Source of the DNA: SG8-4 sp964598225
GTDB lineage: Bacteria; Planctomycetota; Phycisphaerae; Sedimentisphaerales; Anaerobacaceae
Length of the DNA: 64,000 bases
Assembly (NCBI GenBank): GCA_964598225.1
Contig: CAZRBG010000004.1
Coordinates: forward strand, 1-64,000
Direction: 5' to 3'
The stretch's first letter is position 1. The number at the start of each line of letters is the position of its first letter. The notes beneath the pieces were generated by a model, which saw only the letters and a list, made by a program, of their open reading frames with translations, made no database searches and had not been told where the DNA came from. Positions 1 through 7,200 of the stretch are shown in pieces. Made by a program: the position numbers and the translations under genes.

Positions 1-176
1 ACAGGACGATAATCAAGCTCAGGCAGCTTCAAACCGTTCGCAGAATAGAGCGTGAAGATGTCGAGGAAAAACTTGCCGCTACGGCCGCTGCGCCATTCGG
101 TCACAACGGCAATTTCGCAAAACAAACCCAATCGCCCCCCTCTATCGATATTCGAGAGCAAGATGCCCTCGCCACT

Positions 177-195
177 CGCGGGCGAGACGCCCGCG
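177..195. repeat. GC hairpin repeat, copy 1
   Basis: CGCGGGCG-AGA-CGCCCGCG is a perfect 8-bp stem with a 3-base loop. An identical copy lies at 402-420, and the flanks also match (ACT before, ACACGA after), so the repeat unit is longer than the stem. There is no T-run, so it is not a typical terminator. Confidence 0.75.
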
Positions 196-401
196 ACACG
201 AGCGGAGCTTGCACAGATGATTTCGTAAAACAAAGCCAATTCATGCAGAGCTTAATTGACAGAACCTCTTTTCTGGAAAGACATTACAACGATACCGCTC
301 ATCCCGAAACCGCCGAAAACAAACCCAATTGCCCGGCTCAATCAGTTAATAGTCGAGGGCAGAGCCTGTCCCGATCTTGCCGAGGGAATGCCCCCGGCAC
401 T

Positions 402-420
402 CGCGGGCGAGACGCCCGCG
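402..420. repeat. GC hairpin repeat, copy 2
   Basis: Identical 19-base stem-loop to 177-195, in the same orientation 225 bases downstream, with the same flanking bases. This supports a REP-like interspersed palindrome rather than a unique regulatory site. Confidence 0.75.
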
Positions 421-490
421 ACACGATCAGACGCAAAACAAGCCCGTAGGCCGTCGACAAGAAGGGCTGAGAACGTACAATAGACTCCTA

Positions 491-1450
491 TTATCCGAAG
501 TGGTCGCTTATGCCGTCTGCTATTGCTTCTGCTATTCGGGTTTGGAATGATGGGGATTTCAGGAGGCGGGCTTCGCGGCGGTTTGTGAGGTAGCCCATTT
601 CTACGAGTACGGCGGGGCCGCGGGTGCCTATCAGGACTTTGTAGTTGGCGGTTTGCGTGCCGTGGCTGTTGAGGCCGGTTCGCGACATCGAGCGGGCGAT
701 TGAGGCGGCGGCGCTGAATGATTCCTGTGAGGCGACTTTCGCCACGTACATCGTGTAGCCGCGGCGGGAGCTTTTCGGGAACGAGTCGGCGTGGATGCTT
801 ACGAACAGGTCGGCGCCGAGCCGGTTGGCGATGTAAGCGCGGTCTTGCAGCTCGATGAAGCGGTCGCTCGTGCGGGTCATTTTAACTTTGAAGCCTCTCT
901 CGGCGAGAAGGGCGGCGACCTTTCTTGCGACCTTCAAGTTAATGCCCTTCTCGTAGTCACCGAGGATGCTCGTTGCGCCCGGGTCCTTGCCGCCGTGGCC
1001 TGCGTCGATGACGATGCAGTGCGACGACGAGCCGGTGAGCCTTCTGAGCGGGCCGGCGGCGGGTTTCTGCATGGAAGAGCGGATACTGGATACAAGCGAC
1101 TTCGGCACGCGGACCCGGCCTTCGGTCCCCTCGACTGCGCTCGGGGCAGGTCTGCCGATCTCTCCGATTGTGCCTACCTGTTTGGCGTTGACGTAGACGC
1201 GGCCGCCGCTGACGGTGAAGATCATGACGGTATTGGCGGAGTTTTTCAGCTTGACGTGCGTAGGCCTGGTTTCGCTGATGCGCAGACCCAGCAGGCCGGC
1301 TAACCGGGGGATGGTGACGGTTTGCGGCTCTGCGCCCGTACTGTCGTCGACTATCGGACGTTTGGCAGGCTCGCCGCAACCGGCCATGGCAACAACCACT
1401 GAGGTCAGAAGTATTTTCAATGTTGTTCTATTACCCATCCGCTCTGTCAT
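491..1450 (-). CDS. N-acetylmuramoyl-L-alanine amidase (Amidase_3), lipoprotein
   Basis: Zinc amidase that cleaves the bond between N-acetylmuramic acid and the stem peptide of peptidoglycan. The 319-residue product has a lipoprotein signal (AMAGC, Cys25), a small beta-rich domain (about 45-98) and a C-terminal Amidase_3 domain (about 144-319). The zinc ligands are visible as His152 in DAGHGGKDPGA, Glu167 in DYEKG and His220 in SIHAD; the catalytic Glu is in VLVEMGYLTN. It probably acts in the periplasm, anchored to a membrane, in cell separation or wall turnover. The linker at about 100-112 is encoded by a dispersed repeat (1127-1155). The start at 1450 has a weak ribosome site; Met5 is an alternative. 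Confidence 0.9.
   Translation of the reverse strand: MTERMGNRTTLKILLTSVVVAMAGCGEPAKRPIVDDSTGAEPQTVTIPRLAGLLGLRISETRPTHVKLKNSANTVMIFTVSGGRVYVNAKQVGTIGEIGRPAPSAVEGTEGRVRVPKSLVSSIRSSMQKPAAGPLRRLTGSSSHCIVIDAGHGGKDPGATSILGDYEKGINLKVARKVAALLAERGFKVKMTRTSDRFIELQDRAYIANRLGADLFVSIHADSFPKSSRRGYTMYVAKVASQESFSAAASIARSMSRTGLNSHGTQTANYKVLIGTRGPAVLVEMGYLTNRREARLLKSPSFQTRIAEAIADGISDHFG
1127..1155. repeat. Dispersed repeat embedded in the amidase gene
   Basis: On the minus strand this DNA reads CCCCGAGCGCAGTCGAGGGG and encodes part of the amidase linker (PAPSAVEG). This core is a short interspersed repeat I have met in many unrelated bacterial genomes, usually between genes (from memory, not searched). Here it sits in frame between two domains and leaves the reading frame intact. 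Confidence 0.55.
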
Positions 1451-1472
1451 CGGCGATTGAAGTCGTTTGACT

Positions 1473-1866
1473 TTAGATTCTTGCCGACTTTCTCACAATC
1501 GGGACTTTTGGGCGTAAGAGGCTTGTCGGGCCGTTCTCTGCCGAGATGGCAACAAGATGCTTTCCATCAGCCCAGAACACGAAATCTTCATAAGCTGCAA
1601 GCGCCGCGAGCGCCCAGCCTGCTGATCCTGCCGGGCGGCGCTTGCGCTTGTTCTTGGCGTTTTCGCCTTGTGGATCGGCTTTTTTTCACTACCGGGCAGT
1701 GCCACTGCGGGAGGCCGGTCTTTCGCTCGAGGCAAACCACATTTTCCCCGGCATGGAAGAACACGTTTCCATCCTTTGCCACATCTCTGTCGAGTCCGTG
1801 TACGAGACAGCAGTCATTTGCGCGCAGTGTTTTGCGAACAACGCTTTGCCTGTTGTGATTTATTTC
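1473..1866 (-). pseudogene. Remnant of a PQQ/beta-propeller protein, frameshifted
   Basis: Two overlapping minus-strand frames join into one propeller-like sequence if one base is added or lost in the T7 run at 1680-1686. The upstream frame includes DVAKDGNVFFHAGENVVCLE and RKTGLPQWHCPVVKK; the downstream frame continues ADPQGENAKNKRKRR, then YEDFVFWADGKHLVAIS and a stop at 1473. The pattern of a displayed value followed by KTGLPQW is typical of PQQ-like propeller blades. It opens after a stop at 1867-1869, so the N-terminal part is missing. It is a truncated copy, and the frameshift could also be a homopolymer sequencing error. Confidence 0.6.
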
Positions 1867-1941
1867 TTATGCTTTGATTGAAGCAAATAGAAATTCTACA
1901 TAACTAATTCACGCTTCCATCTTTTCCGGGGGGAGAAGAAA

Positions 1942-3327
1942 ATGCAGTCTTACCAAAAATCGGTGCGGCGACGCGCCGGTGTCGCGCTGATCGTATCCAT
2001 GATATTCGTGGTGATATTCTCTGCTCTTGGCGTCTGTATTGCCACAATGTCGGGCACGAACGTACAAATCGCATCGAATCAACAGGATCTGAACGCAGCT
2101 CTTGCGGCTGCTCAATCAGGCCAGGAGGTAGTCAGGTATTGGATCAGTCAGGTTCTGATCTCCAGCTCCACGCCGCAGGATCAGTACCTCAGTGAGATAA
2201 TCACGGCATTACAGACAGAGCTGACCAAAAACGGCATCACGAATGTGACGCTGGCTAATGACGGTTCTATTACGGCGGTTACTCTGGATTCCGGGACCGG
2301 GAGAAACTTCGACGGCCGGCTTTCGATAGATCCGAATCAGCCCAAAATTTTGCAGGTCCGCATAACGGGCTACAACGACCCGGCTTGCAGAACAATAATA
2401 ACTTCCTACAGCATCGAGCCATACGAGTTTCCCATTTTCAATTATGGCCTGGCGACGAAAGGACCGCTCGATTTTCCGAACAATCCTACAGTGACGGCGG
2501 TCAACGAAGCCTGGGAAGCGGATATGTTCGTTGAAAGCTCGAGCAGCTCCGTGGCAGTACATGTCGGTGGAAACACCAACTTTGACGGCGATATCACTAT
2601 AGGAAATCCGTCGGCCAACGTTGATTTTGTTGGGGATGTGAATATAGCCGGGGATGTCGGCCAGACCGCTATCGACAAACACGTGACCTTTGGTGCCGAT
2701 AGTCCGGAATTTCCTGCTCCGGACACGGACCGTTTTCTCCAGTATACCACAGGTCAGACGGTAGATTCTTCTACCGACCTTAGCAGCGGAATAACCTTGA
2801 CCAACGCGACAATAGCAGCAGGTACTGATCCGGTATTTAAAGGAAACGCAACAATTGAGGGTGTATTGTATATAGAGTCGCCCAATGTAGTCACATTCGA
2901 GAAGAACGTGGAGCTCTACGGGCTCATTGTCGGCGACGGCGATCTTAACAATGTGGACACTACGGCCAATCAAATAGACATTATGGGCAATTTTTCGAGT
3001 CAGGTTTATCCGAGCGGTTTGGAGTTTGATGCTATTCGCCAGGAGAAGGGAACTTCGATAGTTGCGCCGGGATTTGGCACAACGTTTGGCGGAAACTTTT
3101 CGGCGATTGAAGGTGTTGTCGCTGTTAGCGGCGCACAGTTTACCGGAAACATGTCTGCGACAATTAAGGGAACGATTATCAACTATGGAGATGCTGCGAC
3201 CTTTATCGACGGCAACGCCACGATGGACTTCGACCGGGCGTCAAGCGTCAAGATCCCTGCGGGCTTCGATCTGTATCGGGAGCTGGAGTACGAACCTTCT
3301 CTGTACTGCGAAGTTGCGGGAATGTGA
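1942..3327 (+). CDS. PilX-like / type IV pilus-associated membrane protein
   Basis: A 461-residue protein with one N-terminal hydrophobic helix (about 13-36, AGVALIVSMIFVVIFSALG) after a short basic head (KSVRRR), followed by SGTNVQIASNQQDLNAALAA. This layout matches the PilX N-terminal region of planctomycete proteins related to type IV pilus or type II secretion minor pseudopilins. The rest is a long beta-rich, Asn/Asp/Gly/Thr-rich region (about 190-440) with repeated runs of strands, as in adhesin-like beta-solenoids. The start is well placed behind GGGGGGAGAAGAAA. Function as an envelope adhesin or pilus-related protein is inferred from architecture only. Confidence 0.65.
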   Translation: MQSYQKSVRRRAGVALIVSMIFVVIFSALGVCIATMSGTNVQIASNQQDLNAALAAAQSGQEVVRYWISQVLISSSTPQDQYLSEIITALQTELTKNGITNVTLANDGSITAVTLDSGTGRNFDGRLSIDPNQPKILQVRITGYNDPACRTIITSYSIEPYEFPIFNYGLATKGPLDFPNNPTVTAVNEAWEADMFVESSSSSVAVHVGGNTNFDGDITIGNPSANVDFVGDVNIAGDVGQTAIDKHVTFGADSPEFPAPDTDRFLQYTTGQTVDSSTDLSSGITLTNATIAAGTDPVFKGNATIEGVLYIESPNVVTFEKNVELYGLIVGDGDLNNVDTTANQIDIMGNFSSQVYPSGLEFDAIRQEKGTSIVAPGFGTTFGGNFSAIEGVVAVSGAQFTGNMSATIKGTIINYGDAATFIDGNATMDFDRASSVKIPAGFDLYRELEYEPSLYCEVAGM

Positions 3328-3379
3328 CAAGATTTTTCAGACTGTAAATGGGCGACGTCCCTAAGAGATAGTAAAAGTA

Positions 3380-3404
3380 GGATGGGCAATCTTGTTGCCC
3401 ATCC
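3380..3404. repeat. GGATGGGCAA hairpin repeat
   Basis: A perfect 10-bp inverted repeat, GGATGGGCAA / TTGCCCATCC, with a 5-base loop, 53 bases after the PilX-like gene. A related hairpin (ATGGGCAGG / CCTGCCCAT) occurs at 20099-20119. No T-run follows, so a terminator role is uncertain. Confidence 0.7.
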
Positions 3405-3430
3405 TGCCAATTTAGGGCCCCGTTGCTTAT

Positions 3431-3548
3431 TGTCATTCCTGCGCAGGCGACCTGCTTATTGTCCGGATGAAGCAAATCCATTAGGTCATAAACTGCCGGA
3501 TTGCGGCCCCTGGCTTGGCAGAGGTGACGACCTTTCGCAGGAATGACA
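3431..3548. repeat. TGTCATTCCTGCG inverted-repeat pair
   Basis: TGTCATTCCTGCG (3431-3443) and its exact reverse complement (3536-3548) bracket about 92 bases of non-coding DNA. The same 13-base ends bracket 35960-36054, and a compact relative is at 24518-24545. This suggests a short non-autonomous palindromic repeat family in this genome. Confidence 0.7.
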
Positions 3549-3563
3549 ATTAACCGCTGATTG

Positions 3564-3785
3564 CTATCGGCATGGAGAGGGGGCGACTCTGCGCAGTTTT
3601 TTGTGGGCTACGGCGTCCATCAGCCAATCCACTATGGCCGGTTTGTAATCGTAGTGATCGAGATCGTGCAGATTGTCGGGATCCAGCGGGCCGACCCCCG
3701 CTAAAATCTTTCCGAAGGTGTCGCACTCTATGGCGTAAATCTTGCCGTTAGTGTGCTGCCAAAAACCTCTTATTGTGTTATTCAT
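3564..3785 (-). CDS. Small conserved-looking hypothetical protein
   Basis: A 73-residue soluble protein with no signal peptide or membrane segment. It starts MNNTIRGFWQHTNGKIYAIE and has a Gly/Asp/His-rich middle. The ATG sits behind a good ribosome site (GGGAGG, about 8 bases upstream), which is why I call it despite its size. I do not recognise the family. It is flanked by an inverted-repeat element on its 3' side and by about 215 bases of unassigned DNA before the convergent end of the GH62 gene. Confidence 0.6.
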   Translation of the reverse strand: MNNTIRGFWQHTNGKIYAIECDTFGKILAGVGPLDPDNLHDLDHYDYKPAIVDWLMDAVAHKKLRRVAPSPCR

Positions 3786-4000
3786 TGTACCGGCCTCCCA
3801 GAAATCTACTTTATCTCAACGTAAAATATAGGAAATAGATCCACCGATGCCAAACGGTCTGGACAAGCCGGTGGATGGTTCGTAACCCCCATAAGAATCT
3901 GATGCATCCGTTCGGTTCTAACGGGCCCCCTTAGCAAACGCTGCCAAGGCCCGGCTCTTAACTAATGCGGCGGGCAGTGATTCGGGCGCATCGACAAATT

Positions 4001-5152
4001 CTATTCAGCACGTTGCAACAGGCCGAGGCTCCAGGGGATTTCGCCGTACTTTTTGCCGCGTTTCTTCTCGTCGGTTACTCCCTGGAACAGGAGCCTGAGC
4101 CGTGCCGGATCTACTTCGAGTTTTTGGTCGTAGCCGCTACGAATCAGTTCACCGTGGCTGAACGAATCCGCCCAGTGCTCAGCTTTGTCTACGACATTAA
4201 CGGGACTTGCAAATGGTTTTTTCGGAGTAGCCGCAAGCGGCAGCCATCTGCCGTAGAGGCTGTCCGCTAAATAGGCTTTGTAGTATCGCCGCCTGCCATA
4301 GCCGGGTCTGGGACGGGATTGTGCTTCGATAATAGTGACGTACTTGTCCGATCCCTTTAGAGAATACGTGTGGCTTGCCTCGAATATATCGCCCGTTAGG
4401 ACGATCTGTGGCTTGCTCCATGAGTGCGGAAAGTCTGCCAGGTCCGTCTCGGATCGCCACATTTTGCCGTTCAGCGAGGTGAAGAACAGATGCGCCCGCT
4501 CATCGTCGCAGATTACCCAGAAGTCGATCCACATATTGACGTTATCGGGATTTTCCGTGAATAGCAAAACCGGTTTAGTCCATGAATGCGGATCGGCTAT
4601 GTCGGTCGTTCTCGAATAGGCCGGCTGAAGGGCTGGTTTGCGCGAATGGTCGATGACCTGATAGATCAAATACCAATGCCTGTGCGGCTCAAAGTAGAAC
4701 ACCTGAGGCGCGCAGTAGTATCCGTCGCTCAGATTCAGCACGCGGCCTTTGACCTTGTCGGCATTTTTCCATTGCTCGAAAGAAACGTACTCGATCTGAT
4801 GAGCACGTTTTTTACTCCGAACTGTGTAGAACAGATGCCATTTGTCCTCGAACCTGACTATTGTCGGGTCCTTTACGGAGAAACGCTCGTCGTCGGGAGG
4901 ACTGAGAGGCGTAAGAACCGGCGAATCGAGCACCCAGGAGAATTCACCGGAAAGTAAATGATTCAAGTCATCCGGCTCTGACTCGGCCTCGGCGCCGGCA
5001 ACTGTTGTCAAGCCGGTTAAGGTAATGCAGACGAACAAGTAGAGGCCAAGCTTTTTGGTTTGCCAAAAAGTGCTAAACCGGCCGTAGAAAGTTTCCGATA
5101 TAGAGTAAAGGTCGGAACATAAAGTCAGGAGAGATTCCATTTTGGTTCGCAT
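4001..5152 (-). CDS. GH62-type alpha-L-arabinofuranosidase, secreted
   Basis: Five-bladed beta-propeller glycosidase of the GH62 type, which removes arabinofuranosyl side chains from xylan. Family-like segments are VKDPTIVRFEDKWHLFYT, YCAPQVFYFEPHRHWYLIYQ, MWIDFWVICDD, GDIFEASHTYSLKG and ADSFSHGELIRSGYDQ. The 383-residue product has an unusually long N-terminus before the hydrophobic signal segment (about 35-52, LYLFVCITLTGLTTVAGAEA). The true start could be Met5 or later. It stands alone on the minus strand. With the GH10 xylanase at 58215 it fits a xylan-using lifestyle. Confidence 0.82.
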   Translation of the reverse strand: MRTKMESLLTLCSDLYSISETFYGRFSTFWQTKKLGLYLFVCITLTGLTTVAGAEAESEPDDLNHLLSGEFSWVLDSPVLTPLSPPDDERFSVKDPTIVRFEDKWHLFYTVRSKKRAHQIEYVSFEQWKNADKVKGRVLNLSDGYYCAPQVFYFEPHRHWYLIYQVIDHSRKPALQPAYSRTTDIADPHSWTKPVLLFTENPDNVNMWIDFWVICDDERAHLFFTSLNGKMWRSETDLADFPHSWSKPQIVLTGDIFEASHTYSLKGSDKYVTIIEAQSRPRPGYGRRRYYKAYLADSLYGRWLPLAATPKKPFASPVNVVDKAEHWADSFSHGELIRSGYDQKLEVDPARLRLLFQGVTDEKKRGKKYGEIPWSLGLLQRAE

Positions 5153-5209
5153 CCACGGGTCTCTCTCAATTTAAAAGTTTACGATATACAACATGCAGTC
5201 TCTTTCGTT

Positions 5210-6580
5210 TTATACAGGTTCACCGAGCATTTGGGTCATTTGGGCTAATTTTTCTTCGAGCAGTTCTTTGGATTTGGCCTCTACATTCAGTCGCAGCAGT
5301 TGTTCGGTGTTGCTCGGGCGGCAGTTGAACCACCAGTCCTTGTAACCTATGGTGACGCCGTCGAGATGATCGATCTGGCCGTCGCTGTACCGGCGTGCCA
5401 GCTCGTCCATTTTTGCCTGTTTATCCTCGACCTCGAAGTTCATTTCGCCGGAGTTGAAGTATCTCTTCAGAGGAGCGATCAACTCGCTAAGCGGCGCCTC
5501 GGCGGCGCCCGCGATGTTTATCATGTGCACCAGCGTAATCATGCCGGAATCGGCGTAGAAATTGTCGCGATAGTAGAAATGCCCCGATAGCTCTCCGCCG
5601 AAGACGGCTCGTGAGTCGCGCAGGGCCTTCTTCATATAGGCGTGCCCGACCCTTTCTCTTCGCGGAGTGCCGCCGTACTTGATGACTTCCTCCGGGACAA
5701 TCCTGCTGCTCCGCAGGTCGTAGACGATGGTTGATTTCGGATCCTTTTCGAGGAAATACTGCGCCAGCAGGGCCGTCATCTGGTCGCAGCTTATGTTCTT
5801 TCCTTTTTCATCGACCGTCATCAGCCTGTCGGCGTCGCCGTCGAAGCAAAAGCCCATAGCGCATTCGTTTTTCTTGACCGCCGATTTGACCTGCCGCAGG
5901 TTCTTTTCGGCCATCGGATTCGGCTCGTGTTTGAATTTACCCGTGTGCTCGAAATTGATCTCGATTATCTCGACGCCCAATCCGCCGAAAATAGCCGGCA
6001 CCATCTTGCCGGCCATTCCGTTGGAGGCGTCGATGGCGATCTTCATCTTCTTCGTTCTCGGCCTCAGAAATTTCAGTACGTGCTTTTTGTACTCCTCGGT
6101 CAAATCGGATTGTCGGACAGAGCCGGTAAGATTGCCCTTGGTGTGAAGCAGCGCCGTTGCTATATGTTCTATGTCCTTCAGGCCCGTATCGGCGCCGATG
6201 GGTTTGGCGTCGATGCCGGAGATCTTGAAACCGTTGTATTTGGCCGGGTTGTGGGAAGCAGTTACCTGAATGCCGCCGCACGTGCCGAGATGATTGATCG
6301 CGAAATACATCTGAGGCGTATCGATCATCCCCACGTCGATCACGTCCGTTCCTGTTGAACGAATCCCGTCGATAAGGGCCTTTGCTATGGCGGGGCTGTG
6401 TGTTCTCATGTCGTGGCCGACGCACAGCGAGCGGCTGTTGGCCCGGCCTCGCTCGTAGCCGCGAAGAAAAGCCGGCAGAAACCGCCCCGCAGCACAGCCG
6501 ATCTTCCACGCTCCTTCCTCGTTGATCTGATTTGGGTAAATGCCTCTGATGTCATATGCTTTGAAGATAGAAGGATCCAT
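5210..6580 (-). CDS. Phosphomannomutase/phosphoglucomutase
   Basis: Interconverts hexose 6- and 1-phosphates in the cytoplasm, supplying mannose-1-P or glucose-1-P for nucleotide sugars. All four landmarks of the alpha-D-phosphohexomutase family are present: the phosphoserine loop TASHNP (Ser about 109), the Mg loop DGDADR (about 247-252), the sugar loop GGELSGHFYY and the phosphate loop RPSNTEQLLRL. I start at the ATG of MDPSIFKAYDIRG because AAGGGAAG lies just upstream and other family members begin this way; an in-frame ATG 30 bases upstream would add ten residues. The mannose-1-P guanylyltransferase at 61190 could use its product. Confidence 0.93.
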   Translation of the reverse strand: MDPSIFKAYDIRGIYPNQINEEGAWKIGCAAGRFLPAFLRGYERGRANSRSLCVGHDMRTHSPAIAKALIDGIRSTGTDVIDVGMIDTPQMYFAINHLGTCGGIQVTASHNPAKYNGFKISGIDAKPIGADTGLKDIEHIATALLHTKGNLTGSVRQSDLTEEYKKHVLKFLRPRTKKMKIAIDASNGMAGKMVPAIFGGLGVEIIEINFEHTGKFKHEPNPMAEKNLRQVKSAVKKNECAMGFCFDGDADRLMTVDEKGKNISCDQMTALLAQYFLEKDPKSTIVYDLRSSRIVPEEVIKYGGTPRRERVGHAYMKKALRDSRAVFGGELSGHFYYRDNFYADSGMITLVHMINIAGAAEAPLSELIAPLKRYFNSGEMNFEVEDKQAKMDELARRYSDGQIDHLDGVTIGYKDWWFNCRPSNTEQLLRLNVEAKSKELLEEKLAQMTQMLGEPV

Positions 6581-6684
6581 AACACTTCCCTTCTGTTCAG
6601 GTGTTTTCAATTCATTGCCAAATAACGACTATTGAGACTCGTCACATGGCCGTGAATAGTAAATAGACAATATTCAATAGTCAA

Positions 6685-6721
6685 TAAAAAAGGGCTGTGT
6701 CCCTCCGCGGCCACAGCCCTT
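6685..6721 (-). terminator. Rho-independent terminator, minus orientation
   Basis: AGGGCTGTG (6691-6699) pairs perfectly with CACAGCCCT (6712-6720); on the minus strand the stem is followed by six T residues. No minus gene ends close by (integrase stops at 7160), so it may be left over from a lost gene. Confidence 0.6.
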
Positions 6722-6852
6722 CATTTAGACATGTACAACATATTATAGCCGAATCAGCGAAGGTAAATCTATTGTGGTAACTACGTATTTTTATGGGCAG
6801 ACATGCTGGTTCTGACATTGGCGCAGAGCGTCCACATCCCTGTTGACTGTGA

Positions 6853-6981
6853 GGAGAATGCAACGGCGCAAATGCGGTCATCACGGCCGAGGGAATCGAC
6901 CTCAATATCTGCCGAAGCGGCCCGGGGCCGACCGTATTCACCGGTCTGATCGACGAGGTGCGAATGTACAGCCGATCCTGA
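6853..6981 (+). pseudogene. C-terminal remnant of a LamG-like domain
   Basis: The plus frame ending in the TGA at 6979 reads, over its last part, GPTVFTGLIDEVRMYSRS. This is the characteristic last strand of LamG/concanavalin-like domains (FxGxIDEVRIYNRAL). The frame is closed upstream by a TGA at 6850 and there is no start, so only about 42 codons remain. I infer a decayed copy of a large secreted protein. Confidence 0.45.
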
Positions 6982-7076
6982 CGTGGCAAGGGCCTCTTTC
7001 TTTGCGTTCATTCCCGACTTAAGAATGTTGCTTTTCAGGAAACAGCTCATTTTACCCATTTCGAATGTAAAGAGAG

Positions 7077-7106
7077 TTGACAACCAGGCGAAGAAGCTGT
7101 TATTTT
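7077..7106 (+). promoter_or_regulatory. Sigma-70-like promoter of the CAT tRNA
   Basis: TTGACA (7077-7082), 18-bp spacer, TATTTT (7101-7106), ending 22 bases before the mature tRNA 5' end. The -35 is perfect; the -10 matches four of six consensus bases. Confidence 0.55.
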
Positions 7107-7128
7107 ACGAGCACTTAGTGGAATGTCA

Positions 7129-7200
7129 GGGCCTGTAGCTCAGCGGCAGAGCAGTGGACTCATAATCCATTGGTCGTAGGTTCGAATCCTACCGGGCCCA
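7129..7200 (+). tRNA. tRNA with CAT anticodon (Met or Ile2), integration target
   Basis: A 72-base cloverleaf. The acceptor stem GGGCCTG pairs with CGGGCCC (7193-7199, one G-T), discriminator A at 7200, no encoded CCA. The anticodon stem-loop TGGA-CTCATAA-TCCA gives anticodon CAT, and the T-arm is GTAGG-TTCGAAT-CCTAC. It is not an initiator, because it has a paired first base and no GGG/CCC anticodon stem. The variable loop TTGGTC resembles tRNA-Ile2 (lysidine-modified CAT) more than elongator Met, but I cannot decide. Its last 14 bases are the left attachment core of the element at 7187-15873. Confidence 0.93.

Larger units (their letters stand above)
119..448 (+). repeat. Dispersed AAAACAAACCCAAT motif, 3-4 copies
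   Basis: AAAACAAACCCAAT occurs exactly at 119-132 and 316-329, with one mismatch at 227-240, and as a weaker version at 435-448. The two left copies are preceded by the similar stretches AATTTCGC (111-118) and GATTTCGT (219-226). All are in the same orientation. I infer a short interspersed repeat; the function is unknown. Confidence 0.6.
1..490. other. Repeat-rich intergenic stretch without a supported gene
   Basis: No reading frame here looks like a conserved protein. The stretch contains copies of a short A/C-rich motif and two identical GC hairpins (separate entries). The minus strand stays open from about 165 to the window edge and could be the end of something that continues to the left, but its translation, which includes TEWRSGRSGKFFLDIFTLYS, matches no family I recognise and may itself belong to a dispersed repeat. 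The short plus-strand frames at 243-483 have no ribosome binding site and run through the repeats, so I do not call them. Confidence 0.6.
6611..7128. other. Long gap: terminator, lectin-domain remnant and tRNA promoter
   Basis: No intact gene. The gap holds a minus-strand terminator-like hairpin (6685-6721), a short plus-strand fragment resembling the end of a LamG domain (6853-6981) and a sigma-70-like promoter (7077-7106) for the tRNA at 7129. Confidence 0.6.

Noticed and set aside
6781..7083. 100-codon minus-strand frame in the gap before the tRNA
   Set aside because: The plus strand of the same DNA reads as a LamG domain end, which is a better explanation.
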